From Rudanella paleaurantiibacter (GTDB taxonomy: Bacteria; Bacteroidota; Bacteroidia; Cytophagales; Spirosomataceae), in NCBI RefSeq assembly GCF_009184635.1, contig NZ_WELI01000001.1, positions 1,116,001 through 1,180,000 of the forward strand: DNA of 64,000 nt, in the 5' to 3' direction. A model generated the notes under the pieces. The model saw only the letters and a list, made by a program, of their open reading frames with translations. It was not told the origin of the DNA and made no database searches. Positions within the stretch are counted from its first letter, which is position 1. Each line of letters opens with the position of its first letter. Below are positions 18,772 through 27,815 of the stretch, in pieces. Made by a program: the position numbers and the translations under genes.

Positions 18772-19272
18772 ATGGCCAAATCGGATCGTGCCTTCAACTA
18801 TGACCTCGATTACCGCAACCTCGACTTGCGCCAACAACCCCACTTGTACCGGGTAGGCAAAGGCGAAATGGGGGTGTTGCTGGTGCGGCCGTACAAAGAC
18901 GAGATTCTGCCCCATTGGCGCTTTAAAACGCCCGAAATCGCCCGCGAGTCGTCGGAGAAAATCTACAGCCTTTTCCTCGATTACAAAGCCAAAGGTGATT
19001 TTGTCGGTATGGACATGGCCCGCAAATTTTTGCAAATGGGCATGACACGAAGCTTACGCTATTATCACCATAAGTCAGGGCAAAAGTATATTGGTCCTGT
19101 ACCTGACGACAAAAAGGGGCAGAGTGGGGCCCACGGCCGCGAGCAGGCCCCTGAAGATAGGGACTATTCAAAATGGGAAAGTGCCCAGATCTTCCGCGAG
19201 AAATATCTTCAGGTGCTGGCTGATGAAGAGTACGTAAAACAGAGAGAAGCGTTTAAAATAAAATATGGATAG
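18772..19272 (+). CDS. DUF4385 protein with a replaced 3' end
   Basis: 166 residues from the ATG at 18772. The text YRVGKGEMGVLLVRPYKDEILPHWRFKTPEIARESSE and DFVGMDMARKFLQMGMTR matches DUF4385 as I recall it; the function is unknown. The first two thirds are GC-rich like the neighbours. From about 19040 the codons become AT-rich, and the last 31 residues (ESAQIFREKYLQ...FKIKYG) are mirrored by a second, host-like 3' end of exactly the same length at 20088-20183 (ESARVFYAKYLQ...WQEKYG). The present C-terminus was therefore probably brought in with the HNH cassette that separates the two ends. Confidence 0.8.
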   Translation: MAKSDRAFNYDLDYRNLDLRQQPHLYRVGKGEMGVLLVRPYKDEILPHWRFKTPEIARESSEKIYSLFLDYKAKGDFVGMDMARKFLQMGMTRSLRYYHHKSGQKYIGPVPDDKKGQSGAHGREQAPEDRDYSKWESAQIFREKYLQVLADEEYVKQREAFKIKYG

Positions 19273-20087
19273 ATAACAACGATGAATTGTGTGCTTATTC
19301 TTGTACTAGCTATGCCAAACCAAAACAAGAAGATCGGAGAATGCTCTGTTGATAATTGTAATCGACAAGCGAAAGCGTTGGGGTATTGTTCTGCACACCA
19401 TGAGCGAATAAAAAAAGGTGCTGGACTGAATCCAGAGAAGCCTTTAAGAAAAGCGGCTATTTCAATTACCGATGATCAACTCTTGGAAGCTGCTCAAAAA
19501 TCGAGTAGTTGGCGTGAGATGCTCAATCATTTAGGATTCGCAACTATGTCAGGTGCTAGAAAGCAGATACAAAATCGAGTTAAGCAACTTGGTATTGATA
19601 CATCCCATTTTCCTGTCCAGAAACCACGTGTGGAATGTTTAGTAGAAGGTTGTGAAGAATTAAGCCACGGAAAAGGGTATTGCTCAAGCCATTATGGCTA
19701 TTTAGTCCGCAATGGTGACCCACAGAAGAAAATGATTGTAGGGAAAAAAAGATATAATGCTGGTGGGTACGTAATGCTTGACGCACCTAAAAGTGATTAT
19801 GTAACTTCAAAATCAGGGCGAATTTTTGAGCATAGGTTAGTTATGTCCCAAAAGCTTGGTAGACCCCTTTTTCCGTATGAGCAGGTGCATCACAAAAATG
19901 GTGTTCGCTCTGATAATCGTATCGAAAATCTGGAGCTTTGGTCAAAAAATCAGCCTATTGGAGGCCGAGTGAGAGATCTTATTATTTGGGCCAAAGAAAT
20001 TTTAGATTTATATGGCTCAGAAGAGTCTAACTTTTGATGAAATAGTACTGATTTAAGTTAGAGAAACATCTGAGGTAATTGTATACC
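19040..20087 (+). mobile_element. HNH homing-type cassette inserted in the 3' end of the DUF4385 gene
   Basis: The segment consists of an AT-rich alternative 3' end for DUF4385 plus an AT-rich HNH endonuclease gene. Downstream the interrupted host 3' end continues without a start codon. Both copies of the 3' end share AAATATCTTCAGG (19201-19213 and 20112-20124). The right border is placed where homology to the host tail begins; the left border is judged from base composition only and is uncertain by some tens of bases. No terminal repeats or transposase are seen, which fits endonuclease-driven gene conversion better than transposition. Confidence 0.6.
19312..20037 (+). CDS. HNH homing endonuclease with two zinc-binding modules
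   Basis: 241 residues from the ATG at 19312; an earlier in-frame start at 19282 adds ten residues. Two modules have identical spacing, C11-x4-C16-x9-C26-x2-H29 and C109-x4-C114-x9-C124-x2-H127, each in a GYCSxH context. Between them lies a likely DNA-binding helical segment (SWREMLNHLGF...RVKQLGIDTSHF). The C-terminal nuclease reads EHRLVMSQKLGRP and YEQVHHKNGVRSDNRIENLELW, with H193-H194, N202 and N206. The gene is much more AT-rich than its neighbours, which indicates recent arrival. It probably cuts an uninvaded DUF4385 allele; restriction or phage-type roles are alternatives. Confidence 0.88.
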   Translation: MPNQNKKIGECSVDNCNRQAKALGYCSAHHERIKKGAGLNPEKPLRKAAISITDDQLLEAAQKSSSWREMLNHLGFATMSGARKQIQNRVKQLGIDTSHFPVQKPRVECLVEGCEELSHGKGYCSSHYGYLVRNGDPQKKMIVGKKRYNAGGYVMLDAPKSDYVTSKSGRIFEHRLVMSQKLGRPLFPYEQVHHKNGVRSDNRIENLELWSKNQPIGGRVRDLIIWAKEILDLYGSEESNF

Positions 20088-20183
20088 GAGTCGGCTCGCG
20101 TTTTCTACGCTAAATATCTTCAGGCTCGTGAAGACCCGGCGTATAAAGCCCTGCGTAAAGCCTGGCAGGAAAAGTACGGCTGA
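20079..20183 (+). pseudogene. Orphaned original 3' end of the DUF4385 gene
   Basis: The frame after the stop at 20076 encodes ESARVFYAKYLQ, then ...AYKALRKAWQEKYG and TGA: 31 residues aligning without gaps to the end of the intact DUF4385 protein. Base composition is GC-rich like the host genome, and there is no start codon. This is what the gene ended with before the cassette arrived. Confidence 0.8.
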
Positions 20184-20253
20184 GGGTACATTTTTGTAAA
20201 ACTATCCTGAGAGTTGGGAAGTTGTTATATAGATTATAATACCTATCAACATT

Positions 20254-20559
20254 ATGGATAAACTGCAAAAGCTTGAGCTAATGAACAAAATTGTTCGGGA
20301 GCTCGAAGACCTTCAGAACAGCCAAACGGCCATTATCACCAAAATTAGCCAGATTGAAGTTGATAACATGAATGGCCTCAACGACAAGTATCTGGAAGAC
20401 CACCTGGGCGATATGCACAGCAAGATTGCGGAAAGCGTAGACGCGGTCAATGAAATATTTGCGCACTTTGAAGCCCAGCGCGACGAGTACGCCGAGAAGA
20501 ACAAAGGGGCTCTGGAAGCTGCGCAGGCTGCTGCTGCAGTCGAAGCCGCCAATTCATAA
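20254..20559 (+). CDS. Small acidic helical protein of unknown function
   Basis: 101 residues, not recognised. It is almost wholly helical in composition, with heptad-like spacing (LQKLELMNKIVRELEDLQNS, HLGDMHSKIAESVDAVNEIFAHF), and ends in an alanine-rich tail (EAAQAAAAVEAANS). There is no signal peptide or membrane segment, so it is cytoplasmic. GC content and codon use are host-like, and a clear terminator follows 43 bp after the stop, supporting a real gene. The upstream TATAAT (20235-20240) is a possible promoter element of low certainty. Confidence 0.7.
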   Translation: MDKLQKLELMNKIVRELEDLQNSQTAIITKISQIEVDNMNGLNDKYLEDHLGDMHSKIAESVDAVNEIFAHFEAQRDEYAEKNKGALEAAQAAAAVEAANS

Positions 20560-20601
20560 TGAACTTCTGACTTTTGGTTAACCCGTTTGGGCATAACCAG
20601 C

Positions 20602-20636
20602 ACCGGCCCGGATTACGTCGCGTAATTCGGGCCGGT
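20602..20636. terminator. Rho-independent terminator after the small helical gene
   Basis: 16-bp near-perfect arms ACCGGCCCGGATTACG and CGTAATTCGGGCCGGT enclose loop TCG, followed by GGTTTTGT. Confidence 0.75.
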
Positions 20637-20792
20637 GGTTTTGTAGGGTATGCAGAGTCGGGCGGTATTTGCGACCTTTGCCCTGTGAAGTGGTTTATCG
20701 CGTTTGCGGTATGGTAAGCGTGTTGGGATCGGTTCGTTTCCCGACTCTAACCGATGAACCGGAACGCCGGCCGCCAAAACTATGCACTCTTT

Positions 20793-22247
20793 ATGACCCT
20801 GATTGCCTTACAAGACGCTACCCTCCGCCGACCCAACGGCTTTACCCTTACCAACCTTAACTGGACACTCGAACCCAATCAGCACTGGGCCATTATGGGG
20901 CCTTCTGGCTCGGGCAAAAGTCTCTTCCTCGAAACCGTTGCCGGTCGGTTGCCCGTAGCCGGTGGCCGGTTGTGCCTCGTCGACGCAACCCTCCGCTCCC
21001 AAATTGAACTGGTGGCGCGTGACTATAGCTTCGACTGGCGCATTGCCGGGGCTGTGCAGTTTTACCAGCAACGGTTCAACACCCAAACGGTCGACGATGG
21101 CCCCACTGTTTGGGACGTGTTGCAGGGGCAGGTGCGGCCCGTGGGCACCATCGACCCCGCATCGGTGCCGTTGCCACCTCCGTTGTACCCTGAAGACTGG
21201 CTCCGCAACCGGGCCGATGTGCTCCGCATTACGCATCTGCTCGATCGGCGGCTCACTTCGCTCTCCAACGGCGAAACCCGCCGTACATTGCTCGTCCGCT
21301 CGTTGCTCAAGCAGCCCCGAATTTTGCTGCTCGACAACCCGTTTTCAGGCCTTGACGCCGATAGCCGGGCTCAACTGCACGAAACAATCGAGCAGGCCGC
21401 GCAAACGGGTGTCTCGCTCGTGATGGTGGTCGATGAACGCGACATGCCAGCTTGTGTTACGCATCGGTTGGTGTTGGAGGGAGGGAAAAAGGAGAAGGGA
21501 GAAGGGAACAAGGAGAAGGGAGAGGAGAGCAGCGCCCCCCTTTCTCCTTCCTCCGTTCTCCCTCCTTCCTTTTCAACCGCCATTCAGATGCAGGACGTGA
21601 CCGTACGGTACGGGGCCAAAACGGTGCTCGACCGGGTCAACTGGACGGTACAGCGGGGCGAAAAGTGGGCCTTGCTGGGTCCGAACGGGTCGGGTAAAAG
21701 TACCTTGCTGAGTCTGATTACGGGCGATAACCCGCAGGCCTACGCCAACAAGCTTCACCTGTTCGACCGCCGGCGGGGTACGGGCGAAAGTATCTGGTGG
21801 ATTAAAAGCCGCATCGGGTTTGTATCGCCCGAACTGCATCTGTATTTTCCGCGTCAAACTCGCGTTTGGGATGTGGTTGCGTCGGGCCTGTTCGATACGA
21901 TGGGCCTTTTCCGAAAACTGGATGCCGAGCAGCAACGTCAGGTCCAAAAGCAATTAGAAACACTCGGCTTGACCAGCTTCCGCGACCGCCGACTGGCCGA
22001 TCTGTCGGCCGGGTTGCAGCGGTGGGTGCTACTGGCGAGGGCATTGGTAAAACGGCCCCCGTTGCTTATTCTCGACGAACCGACGCAGGGACTCGATACG
22101 GAGCAGGTAGCCCAATTTCGGGATTTGATCGACGAAATGGCCACCCAAAACCCCGATCAGACGCTCATTTACGTGACGCATTACCCCGACGAGCTGCCCC
22201 GCTGTGTGACGCAAACCCTCCGATTAGCCGAAGGGCGGGTCGTGTAA
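20793..22247 (+). CDS. ABC ATPase with two nucleotide-binding domains (ModF/PhrA-like)
   Basis: 484 residues from the ATG at 20793. NBD1 has Walker A GPSGSGKS, signature LSNGETRR and Walker [16 protein letters not shown]2 has Walker A GPNGSGKS, signature LSAGLQRW and Walker [13 protein letters not shown]. There are no membrane segments, as in ModF-like soluble tandem ATPases. In NBD1 the catalytic Glu after Walker B is Asn (DN instead of DE), so only NBD2 may hydrolyse ATP efficiently. The interdomain linker ([17 protein letters not shown]...) is encoded by a purine/pyrimidine repeat at 21476-21575. The role is unclear; homologs are linked to molybdenum or photorepair only by annotation. Confidence 0.85.
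   Translation: MTLIALQDATLRRPNGFTLTNLNWTLEPNQHWAIMGPSGSGKSLFLETVAGRLPVAGGRLCLVDATLRSQIELVARDYSFDWRIAGAVQFYQQRFNTQTVDDGPTVWDVLQGQVRPVGTIDPASVPLPPPLYPEDWLRNRADVLRITHLLDRRLTSLSNGETRRTLLVRSLLKQPRILLLDNPFSGLDADSRAQLHETIEQAAQTGVSLVMVVDERDMPACVTHRLVLEGGKKEKGEGNKEKGEESSAPLSPSSVLPPSFSTAIQMQDVTVRYGAKTVLDRVNWTVQRGEKWALLGPNGSGKSTLLSLITGDNPQAYANKLHLFDRRRGTGESIWWIKSRIGFVSPELHLYFPRQTRVWDVVASGLFDTMGLFRKLDAEQQRQVQKQLETLGLTSFRDRRLADLSAGLQRWVLLARALVKRPPLLILDEPTQGLDTEQVAQFRDLIDEMATQNPDQTLIYVTHYPDELPRCVTQTLRLAEGRVV
21476..21575. repeat. Purine tract followed by pyrimidine tract inside the ABC ATPase gene
   Basis: 54 bases of almost pure G/A with repeats of GGAGAAGGGA (21476-21529) are followed within a few bases by about 42 bases of almost pure C/T (21534-21575). 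The second half is largely complementary to the first, so a long hairpin can form. It keeps the reading frame and encodes the interdomain linker. Confidence 0.75.
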
Positions 22248-22260
22248 CGCGACAAACGGT

Positions 22261-22268
22261 TATCTTTG
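22261..22268 (+). promoter_or_regulatory. Candidate -7 element of the folD promoter
   Basis: TATCTTTG matches the Bacteroidota TAnnTTTG -7 consensus and lies 26 bp before the folD ATG. No good TTTG is seen at the -33 distance, so the match is partial. Confidence 0.45.
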
Positions 22269-22293
22269 CCTTTTCTTTTTTCTCTCCAGTTTC

Positions 22294-23178
22294 ATGCAAC
22301 TCTTAGACGGTAAACTTCTCTCGGCACAGATCAAAGGGGAAATCGCGGCCGAAGTCGCTCAAATCAAAGCCGAAGGCGGAAAAACTCCGCACCTCGTGGC
22401 TATTCTGGTTGGCAATGCGGGTCGGTCAGAAACCTACGTAGCCAGTAAAATGAAAAGCTGCGAAGAGGTGGGTATGCACTCGACCCTTATCCGGTTTGAA
22501 GACGACGTGACCGAGGAAGAACTGCTCGCGAAGGTTCAGGCCGTCAACGAAAACCCCGATATGGATGGGCTGATTGTGCAGCTGCCGCTGCCTCCGCACA
22601 TCAACCCCGACCGTGTGATGGAGGCCATTGCGCCCGCCAAAGATGTGGATGGGTTTCACCCGATCAATATCGGCCGGATGGCAAAAGGACTGCCCGCCTA
22701 CGTATCGGCTACGCCCCAGGGTATTCTGGAAATGCTCAAGCGGTATCAGATCGAGACAAGTGGCAAGCACTGCGTGGTAGTGGGCCGGAGTCAGATTGTG
22801 GGCCTGCCCATGTCGATCCTGATGCAACGCAACGATTACCCCGGCAACTGCACCGTAACCCTCACGCACTCCAAAACCCAGAATCTGGCCGAGATTTGCC
22901 GATCAGCCGATATTCTGATTGCTGCCCTCGGGCGGCCCGGTTTTATCAAGGCCGACATGGTAAAAGAAGGGGCCGTTGTGATCGACGTGGGTCTTGAGAA
23001 AGTGGCCGATCCGACCAAAAAGAGTGGTTTCGCGCTCCGGGGTGATGTAGATTTTGACGCGGTTGCTCCCAAGGCCGGGTATATTACGCCGGTGCCCGGT
23101 GGAGTTGGCCTGATGACAATCTGCTCCCTGATGCAGAATACGGTCAAGGCAGCCCGGCGCGAGGTTTACGCCGACTAA
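22294..23178 (+). CDS. folD: Bifunctional methylenetetrahydrofolate dehydrogenase/cyclohydrolase
   Basis: 294 residues, normal FolD length. Family motifs are [13 protein letters not shown] with the catalytic Lys, [25 protein letters not shown], the NADP site [17 protein letters not shown], and [15 protein letters not shown] near the C-terminus. It interconverts 5,10-methylene-THF and 10-formyl-THF in the cytoplasm for purine, thymidylate and formyl-Met synthesis. It is a stand-alone gene between the ABC ATPase and the HTCS. Confidence 0.97.
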   Translation: MQLLDGKLLSAQIKGEIAAEVAQIKAEGGKTPHLVAILVGNAGRSETYVASKMKSCEEVGMHSTLIRFEDDVTEEELLAKVQAVNENPDMDGLIVQLPLPPHINPDRVMEAIAPAKDVDGFHPINIGRMAKGLPAYVSATPQGILEMLKRYQIETSGKHCVVVGRSQIVGLPMSILMQRNDYPGNCTVTLTHSKTQNLAEICRSADILIAALGRPGFIKADMVKEGAVVIDVGLEKVADPTKKSGFALRGDVDFDAVAPKAGYITPVPGGVGLMTICSLMQNTVKAARREVYAD

Positions 23179-23380
23179 AAGCGGGTGTAGTGTTAACCTG
23201 GTCAGCATAGTTTTCTTCGGGTCAATGCAGGCTCCCTGGCATTGACCCGAAGGATGGCACCAGCTGGCCTAAATTTCCTCCCAAACTACGGTATAACCGG
23301 CCTGCCGATTCATTTTAGATATTCTAACCTCTGACGTAGATAGGCCATGAGCTTACTAACCAGATTGTTAGATTATTGCC

Positions 23381-26300
23381 ATGAATCTGAGACACGTTTT
23401 ATCCGCCCTGTTGCTGCTGTTGGTGCTCGCCCGACCCGATGCTTTGGGGCAGCCCGACGGCATCGCGTTTAGCCATTTGACGGTCGAAGAAGGGCTATCG
23501 CAAAGCAGCGTGTACGCTATTGTGCAGGACACGCAGGGCTTTATGTGGTTTGGTACCCGCGATGGGCTGAACCGGTACGACGCCCGCCGGGTCAATGTGT
23601 ACCAATACCCAAGCGGGCGCAAAGGCGGCTTTGCCTCGAATACCATCAATGCCCTGCTGCTCGACCGGAGTGGCCAACTGTGGGCCGGTACGAGCAAAGG
23701 GCTTACCCGCTACCGCCCTCAACAAGATGATTTTGAACGAATCCCGATTGCCCCCGCCGACTTTGCCGAAGTTCCCGACTCACTCGTAAACGCACTGCTC
23801 GAAGATTCGCACCGGAATCTGTGGGTTGGTACGCAGCGGGGCTTGTATCGGCTCCGGCGCGAATCGCTCCGGTACGAGTCGGTGAAAAAGCTGATTCAAA
23901 CCGGGGCCGACCTGAGCAGCCGACAGATTCGGACGCTGTACGAAGACCCCCACGGTATGTTGTGGGTGGGCACCGCCAATGGCCTGACCCGGCTCCGCCC
24001 GACCGCTTCGGGACGGTTTGAGCTGACCAACTACTCGCTCGAATCGGGGAGTACCGTGTACCAGAATGCGTTCAACGGGGTCAATGCCATAGCCGAAGAC
24101 CGGCAGGGCCGCCTGTGGCTTGGTACCGAGCGCAACGGGGTGCTGCTGTTCGACCGGCAACAGGGACGGGTTATTTCGCACAATGCCGTGCCCCAGTTAG
24201 ACCTGAGCACACAGGCCGTCCGCAGTATTCAGCCCGACGGTAAAGGGAATTTCTGGATTGGAACCATGTCGGGCCTGTTTATTGTGGCGCAGGACGGTAG
24301 CCGGTTTCGGGCATTGATGAACCATCCGGCTGACCCTAACTCGCTTAACGACAATTCGATCCGTTCCATCTTCCGCGACCGGGATGGCTCCATGTGGGTG
24401 GGTACGTACTACGGGGGTGTGGATATGTATAGCCCCCTGGCGCGGCAGTTCAGCGCCTTTCGGCCCGTTGATAAGCACGGTGGTGTTCCGTTCAAAACGG
24501 CGAGCCCCATGCTACCCGCGTCGGGCGGAAAACAACTCTGGCTCGGTACCGAAGACCGGGGCCTGTTTCTGATCAATCCCGACAAAACCATTGCCCGTCA
24601 TTTTTTGCATGACCCGGCCGACGCCCGCAGCTTGTCGAGCGACCGCGTGAAGTGTTTGCTCGCCGACGGGGCGCAGGGGCTCTGGGTTGGGACCCTCAAA
24701 GGGCTGAATTACCTGAACCTGACCGACGGCCAGATTACCCGGTTTTCGCACGAACCGAACAACCCTAATTCGCTCCCGAACGACCGGATTTACGACATCA
24801 AACGCGATACCGACGGCACACTCTGGATTGCGACGAACCTGGGGGGGCTGTGCCGGTTCGATCCGCGAACGCGCACGTTCGAATCCTTCAAGGCCCGCCC
24901 GCAGGAAGCCAAAACACTCAGTGCCAACGGTACAACCTGCCTCCTGCTCGACAACCGGCATCAGTTGTGGGTAGGAACTGTAAACGGCCTGAACCGGAAA
25001 CTTACCGGGCAGCAGGCGTTTTCGCGATTTGCCCACCGCGACGATGATACCACCTCGCTCAGCAGTAACCACATCACCTGTCTGTTTCAGGACCGGAAAG
25101 GCCGATTGTGGATTGGTACCCGCGATACCGGCTTGAATCTGCTTCTGCCCGATGGGCACACGTTTCGGCACTTTGGCCGGACCGATGGTTTTGCCAGCAA
25201 CATGATTGTGAGCATTCAGGAAGATAGTCACGGGCGGTTGTGGATCAGTACCGACAAGGGCCTGACCGAATTTGAACCTGATGATGGCTACCGGGTGGTA
25301 TCGTATAACCGGTACGATGGGCTGGTGTGCAAGGAGTTTACGCCCTACTCGTCGTATCAAGACCCCGCCGGGCAGATGTACTTTGGTGGTTTCAACGGGA
25401 TTATCACGTTTCACCCGGATAGTATTCGGCCGAATCGCACGGCTCCCCAACTGGCCTTCGCCCAACTTCGCCTGTTCAACGAACCGGTAGCGGGCTTGCC
25501 CCTGGGGAATACCGACGAAGGGCTCACATTTACGCACGAGCAGAACGTATTTTCGATCGATTTTGCCGCTTTCAACTACGTCAACTCGGCTAAAAACCGG
25601 TATGCCTACCGGCTGGTGGGTTTTGATAAGGACTGGAACTACGTGAGCGAGCCCCGGGCTATGTACATGAATCTGAGTCCGGGTCACTACACCTTGCAGG
25701 TAAAAGGCAGTAACAACGATGCCGTCTGGAATCAGAAACCGCTCGAACTAAACATTGAGGTGCTGCCACCGTTCTGGAAAACCCCCTGGGCTTATCTGCT
25801 GTACGCGCTGGTGTTTGTGGGTCTGCTGCGGTTGTGGTCGGGTTTTAATCAGAGCCGCCTGCAACTGGCGCACGAGCTGGAAGTGGAGCATCTGGAAAAA
25901 CTCCGGCAGCAGGAGTTACATCAGACCAAGCTTAACTTTTTTACCGAAATCGCCCACGAGATTCGTACCCCTCTGACCTTGGTGCTGGGACCTGTAGAGG
26001 TGCTAACCGACCGCTACGCCGATGATCCGTTTGTGCAGAAACAGGTAACGCTTGTTCGGAACAGTACTGGCCGACTGTTACGGTTGCTGAATCAGTTACT
26101 CGATTTTCGGAAGCACGAAACCGGAAATAGTCAGCTTCAGCCGACCGAAACCGATCTGGTCGCGTTTCTGCGGCAGATTACCGATTCGTTTGGCGAACAT
26201 GCCCGTTCGGGGAACGTACTGCTGACGGCCGAGGCTGAGGTGGATACCTTACCCGCCTGGGTCGACGTGGGCGAACTCGAAAAGGTGCTGTACAACCTCT

Positions 26301-27526
26301 TGCAGAACGCCTTTAAGTTTACGCCCGCTGGTGGTACTATTTCAGTACGGCTTCAGCAGGATTTTGGCCTGACCGACAATGCTGTTATCGTGGTCGAAGA
26401 CACGGGTAGCGGTATTCCGGCCGCCGACCTCGGGCATATTTTCGACCGGTTTTATCAGGCGGGCAAACCCCAAACCCGCGAGCTGGGCTTTGGGTTGGGC
26501 CTTGCCCTGAGCCAACAGATTGTGGCACAGCATCAGGGGCAGATCACCGTCGAGAGTCGCGAAGCCGATTCCGCCGGGCCGGGTTTTACGCGGTTTACCA
26601 TCACACTGCCCGTACGGGCAGTGGTCGGGGCGGTTCCGCTACCAACTACCGGTCCGGTGGCGCTGCTGGCCGATCTGCCACCAACCCATAAAAGCCCTGA
26701 CGCACCCATTTCGGAACCGTCTGTTGCGGCCAATTTACCCCATCCGGTAGCCGACAAGCCGATTATACTGGTGGTTGAAGATCAGGACGATATTCGGATG
26801 TACGTGCGCGACCTGTTCGCCGATTCGTATCAGGTGTTCGAAGCGGCCGATGGACGGGTGGCCTGGGAAAAAGCTGCGCAGGTGCTGCCCGATCTGATTA
26901 TCACCGACGTGGCTATGCCCCACATGGACGGCTTTGCGCTGACGCATAAGCTCAAATCAGACCCGCGTACGAGTCATATTCCGGTGATTATGCTCACGGC
27001 CAAAGACTCAATGGAGCATCAGCTGACGGGCCTGCAAACCGGGGCCGATGATTACGTGGCCAAGCCGTTTCATCCGTTGCTGTTGGTGGCCCGCGTGCGC
27101 AACCTCTTGCTGGTACGTGAGCAATTGAAGGCTAAATACCACCGTTTAGTGACCCTGCAACCCCAGGCCCCGGAGCTGGAGCACCCCGATGCTAAATTCC
27201 TGAATCAGCTCATGGCCGTTCTCAACGCCAATTTGGCCGACCCGGAGTTCAACGTAACGAGCCTGGTGGGCGAAATGGGCATGAGCCGACCGGTATTGTT
27301 CCGTAAGGTGAAAATGCTGACCGATATGTCGGTGATTGATCTGCTGCGAACCACCCGACTCAAAAAAGCCGAACAGCTACTGCGGCAGCGCAAGGCATCG
27401 GTGGCCGAAATCGCCTTTGCCGTGGGCTTCAGCGACCCTAAATATTTCAGTCGGGCGTTCCGAAGTCAGTTTGGTCAAACGCCATCGGAGTACAGTGCAC
27501 AGTCGGCCGGGGCAGACAGTTGCTAA
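23381..27526 (+). CDS. Hybrid two-component system (HTCS) sensor-regulator of glycan utilization
   Basis: 1381 residues in one chain. A signal peptide (to about 23) precedes roughly 14 two-component propeller repeats (LWVGT/LWIGT-type, 30-660) that bind ligand in the periplasm. Then come a Y_Y_Y domain (about 700-780), a transmembrane helix near 785-805, a HisKA domain with His859 in FFTEIAHEIRTPL and an HATPase with GTGSGIPA-like boxes. The receiver has phospho-acceptor Asp1176 in LIITDVAMPHMDG, and an AraC-type HTH (FAVGFSDPKYFSRAFRSQFGQTPSEY) ends the protein. It should sense an oligosaccharide and activate the adjacent PUL (27816-38316). The spacing to folD (202 bp) suggests its own promoter. 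Confidence 0.96.
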   Translation: MNLRHVLSALLLLLVLARPDALGQPDGIAFSHLTVEEGLSQSSVYAIVQDTQGFMWFGTRDGLNRYDARRVNVYQYPSGRKGGFASNTINALLLDRSGQLWAGTSKGLTRYRPQQDDFERIPIAPADFAEVPDSLVNALLEDSHRNLWVGTQRGLYRLRRESLRYESVKKLIQTGADLSSRQIRTLYEDPHGMLWVGTANGLTRLRPTASGRFELTNYSLESGSTVYQNAFNGVNAIAEDRQGRLWLGTERNGVLLFDRQQGRVISHNAVPQLDLSTQAVRSIQPDGKGNFWIGTMSGLFIVAQDGSRFRALMNHPADPNSLNDNSIRSIFRDRDGSMWVGTYYGGVDMYSPLARQFSAFRPVDKHGGVPFKTASPMLPASGGKQLWLGTEDRGLFLINPDKTIARHFLHDPADARSLSSDRVKCLLADGAQGLWVGTLKGLNYLNLTDGQITRFSHEPNNPNSLPNDRIYDIKRDTDGTLWIATNLGGLCRFDPRTRTFESFKARPQEAKTLSANGTTCLLLDNRHQLWVGTVNGLNRKLTGQQAFSRFAHRDDDTTSLSSNHITCLFQDRKGRLWIGTRDTGLNLLLPDGHTFRHFGRTDGFASNMIVSIQEDSHGRLWISTDKGLTEFEPDDGYRVVSYNRYDGLVCKEFTPYSSYQDPAGQMYFGGFNGIITFHPDSIRPNRTAPQLAFAQLRLFNEPVAGLPLGNTDEGLTFTHEQNVFSIDFAAFNYVNSAKNRYAYRLVGFDKDWNYVSEPRAMYMNLSPGHYTLQVKGSNNDAVWNQKPLELNIEVLPPFWKTPWAYLLYALVFVGLLRLWSGFNQSRLQLAHELEVEHLEKLRQQELHQTKLNFFTEIAHEIRTPLTLVLGPVEVLTDRYADDPFVQKQVTLVRNSTGRLLRLLNQLLDFRKHETGNSQLQPTETDLVAFLRQITDSFGEHARSGNVLLTAEAEVDTLPAWVDVGELEKVLYNLLQNAFKFTPAGGTISVRLQQDFGLTDNAVIVVEDTGSGIPAADLGHIFDRFYQAGKPQTRELGFGLGLALSQQIVAQHQGQITVESREADSAGPGFTRFTITLPVRAVVGAVPLPTTGPVALLADLPPTHKSPDAPISEPSVAANLPHPVADKPIILVVEDQDDIRMYVRDLFADSYQVFEAADGRVAWEKAAQVLPDLIITDVAMPHMDGFALTHKLKSDPRTSHIPVIMLTAKDSMEHQLTGLQTGADDYVAKPFHPLLLVARVRNLLLVREQLKAKYHRLVTLQPQAPELEHPDAKFLNQLMAVLNANLADPEFNVTSLVGEMGMSRPVLFRKVKMLTDMSVIDLLRTTRLKKAEQLLRQRKASVAEIAFAVGFSDPKYFSRAFRSQFGQTPSEYSAQSAGADSC

Positions 27527-27557
27527 TTGAGTGATTGAGCGAATTGTCTGCTATACG

Positions 27558-27622
27558 AAAATCAAATACGGTAGAGATGTCATCTTTCTAAACAAGATGA
27601 CATCTCTACCGTATTTGATTTT
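27558..27622. repeat. Dispersed hairpin repeat, family 1, copy 3 (29-bp perfect arms)
   Basis: Arms 27558-27586 and 27594-27622 are perfectly complementary over 29 bp and enclose the family loop TCTAAAC. The inner arm is the family core (AGAGATGTCATCTT), here extended outward by AATCAAATACGGT. It lies 31 bp after the HTCS stop codon and probably terminates or protects its mRNA. Confidence 0.9.
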
Positions 27623-27689
27623 ACAAATACTTCTATTCAACGTGAATTATGGATAACGCAGGTCTTGACTGCTTGATTTACAATTAGTT

Positions 27690-27779
27690 GCTGACGCTTG
27701 GGCCTTCGACAGGCTCAGGCTGACAGGCAGTTCTCAAGTCTACAGTCAGCCTGAGCCTGTCGAAGGCCCAAGCGTCAGC
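27690..27779. repeat. 35-bp perfect inverted repeat carrying CCTGAGCCTGTCGAAGG
   Basis: Arms 27690-27724 and 27745-27779 are exactly complementary, with a 20-nt spacer. The core CCTTCGACAGGCTCAGG is a motif I recall as recurring in many bacterial genomes. Outside the arms, CAACGTGAATTATGGA (near 27638) and TCCATAACTCACGTT (near 27785) form a further imperfect outer stem, so the whole about 170 bp between the convergent HTCS and GH88 genes is a nested hairpin. Confidence 0.88.
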
Positions 27780-27815
27780 CATTTTCCATAACTCACGTTA
27801 TTCAGATAGCACCGC

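Noticed and set aside
19040-20087. Group I intron or intein in the DUF4385 gene
   Set aside because: The upstream DUF4385 frame ends with its own stop codon and a complete C-terminus, and no splice-domain or intron-core motifs were seen. Tail replacement explains the data better.
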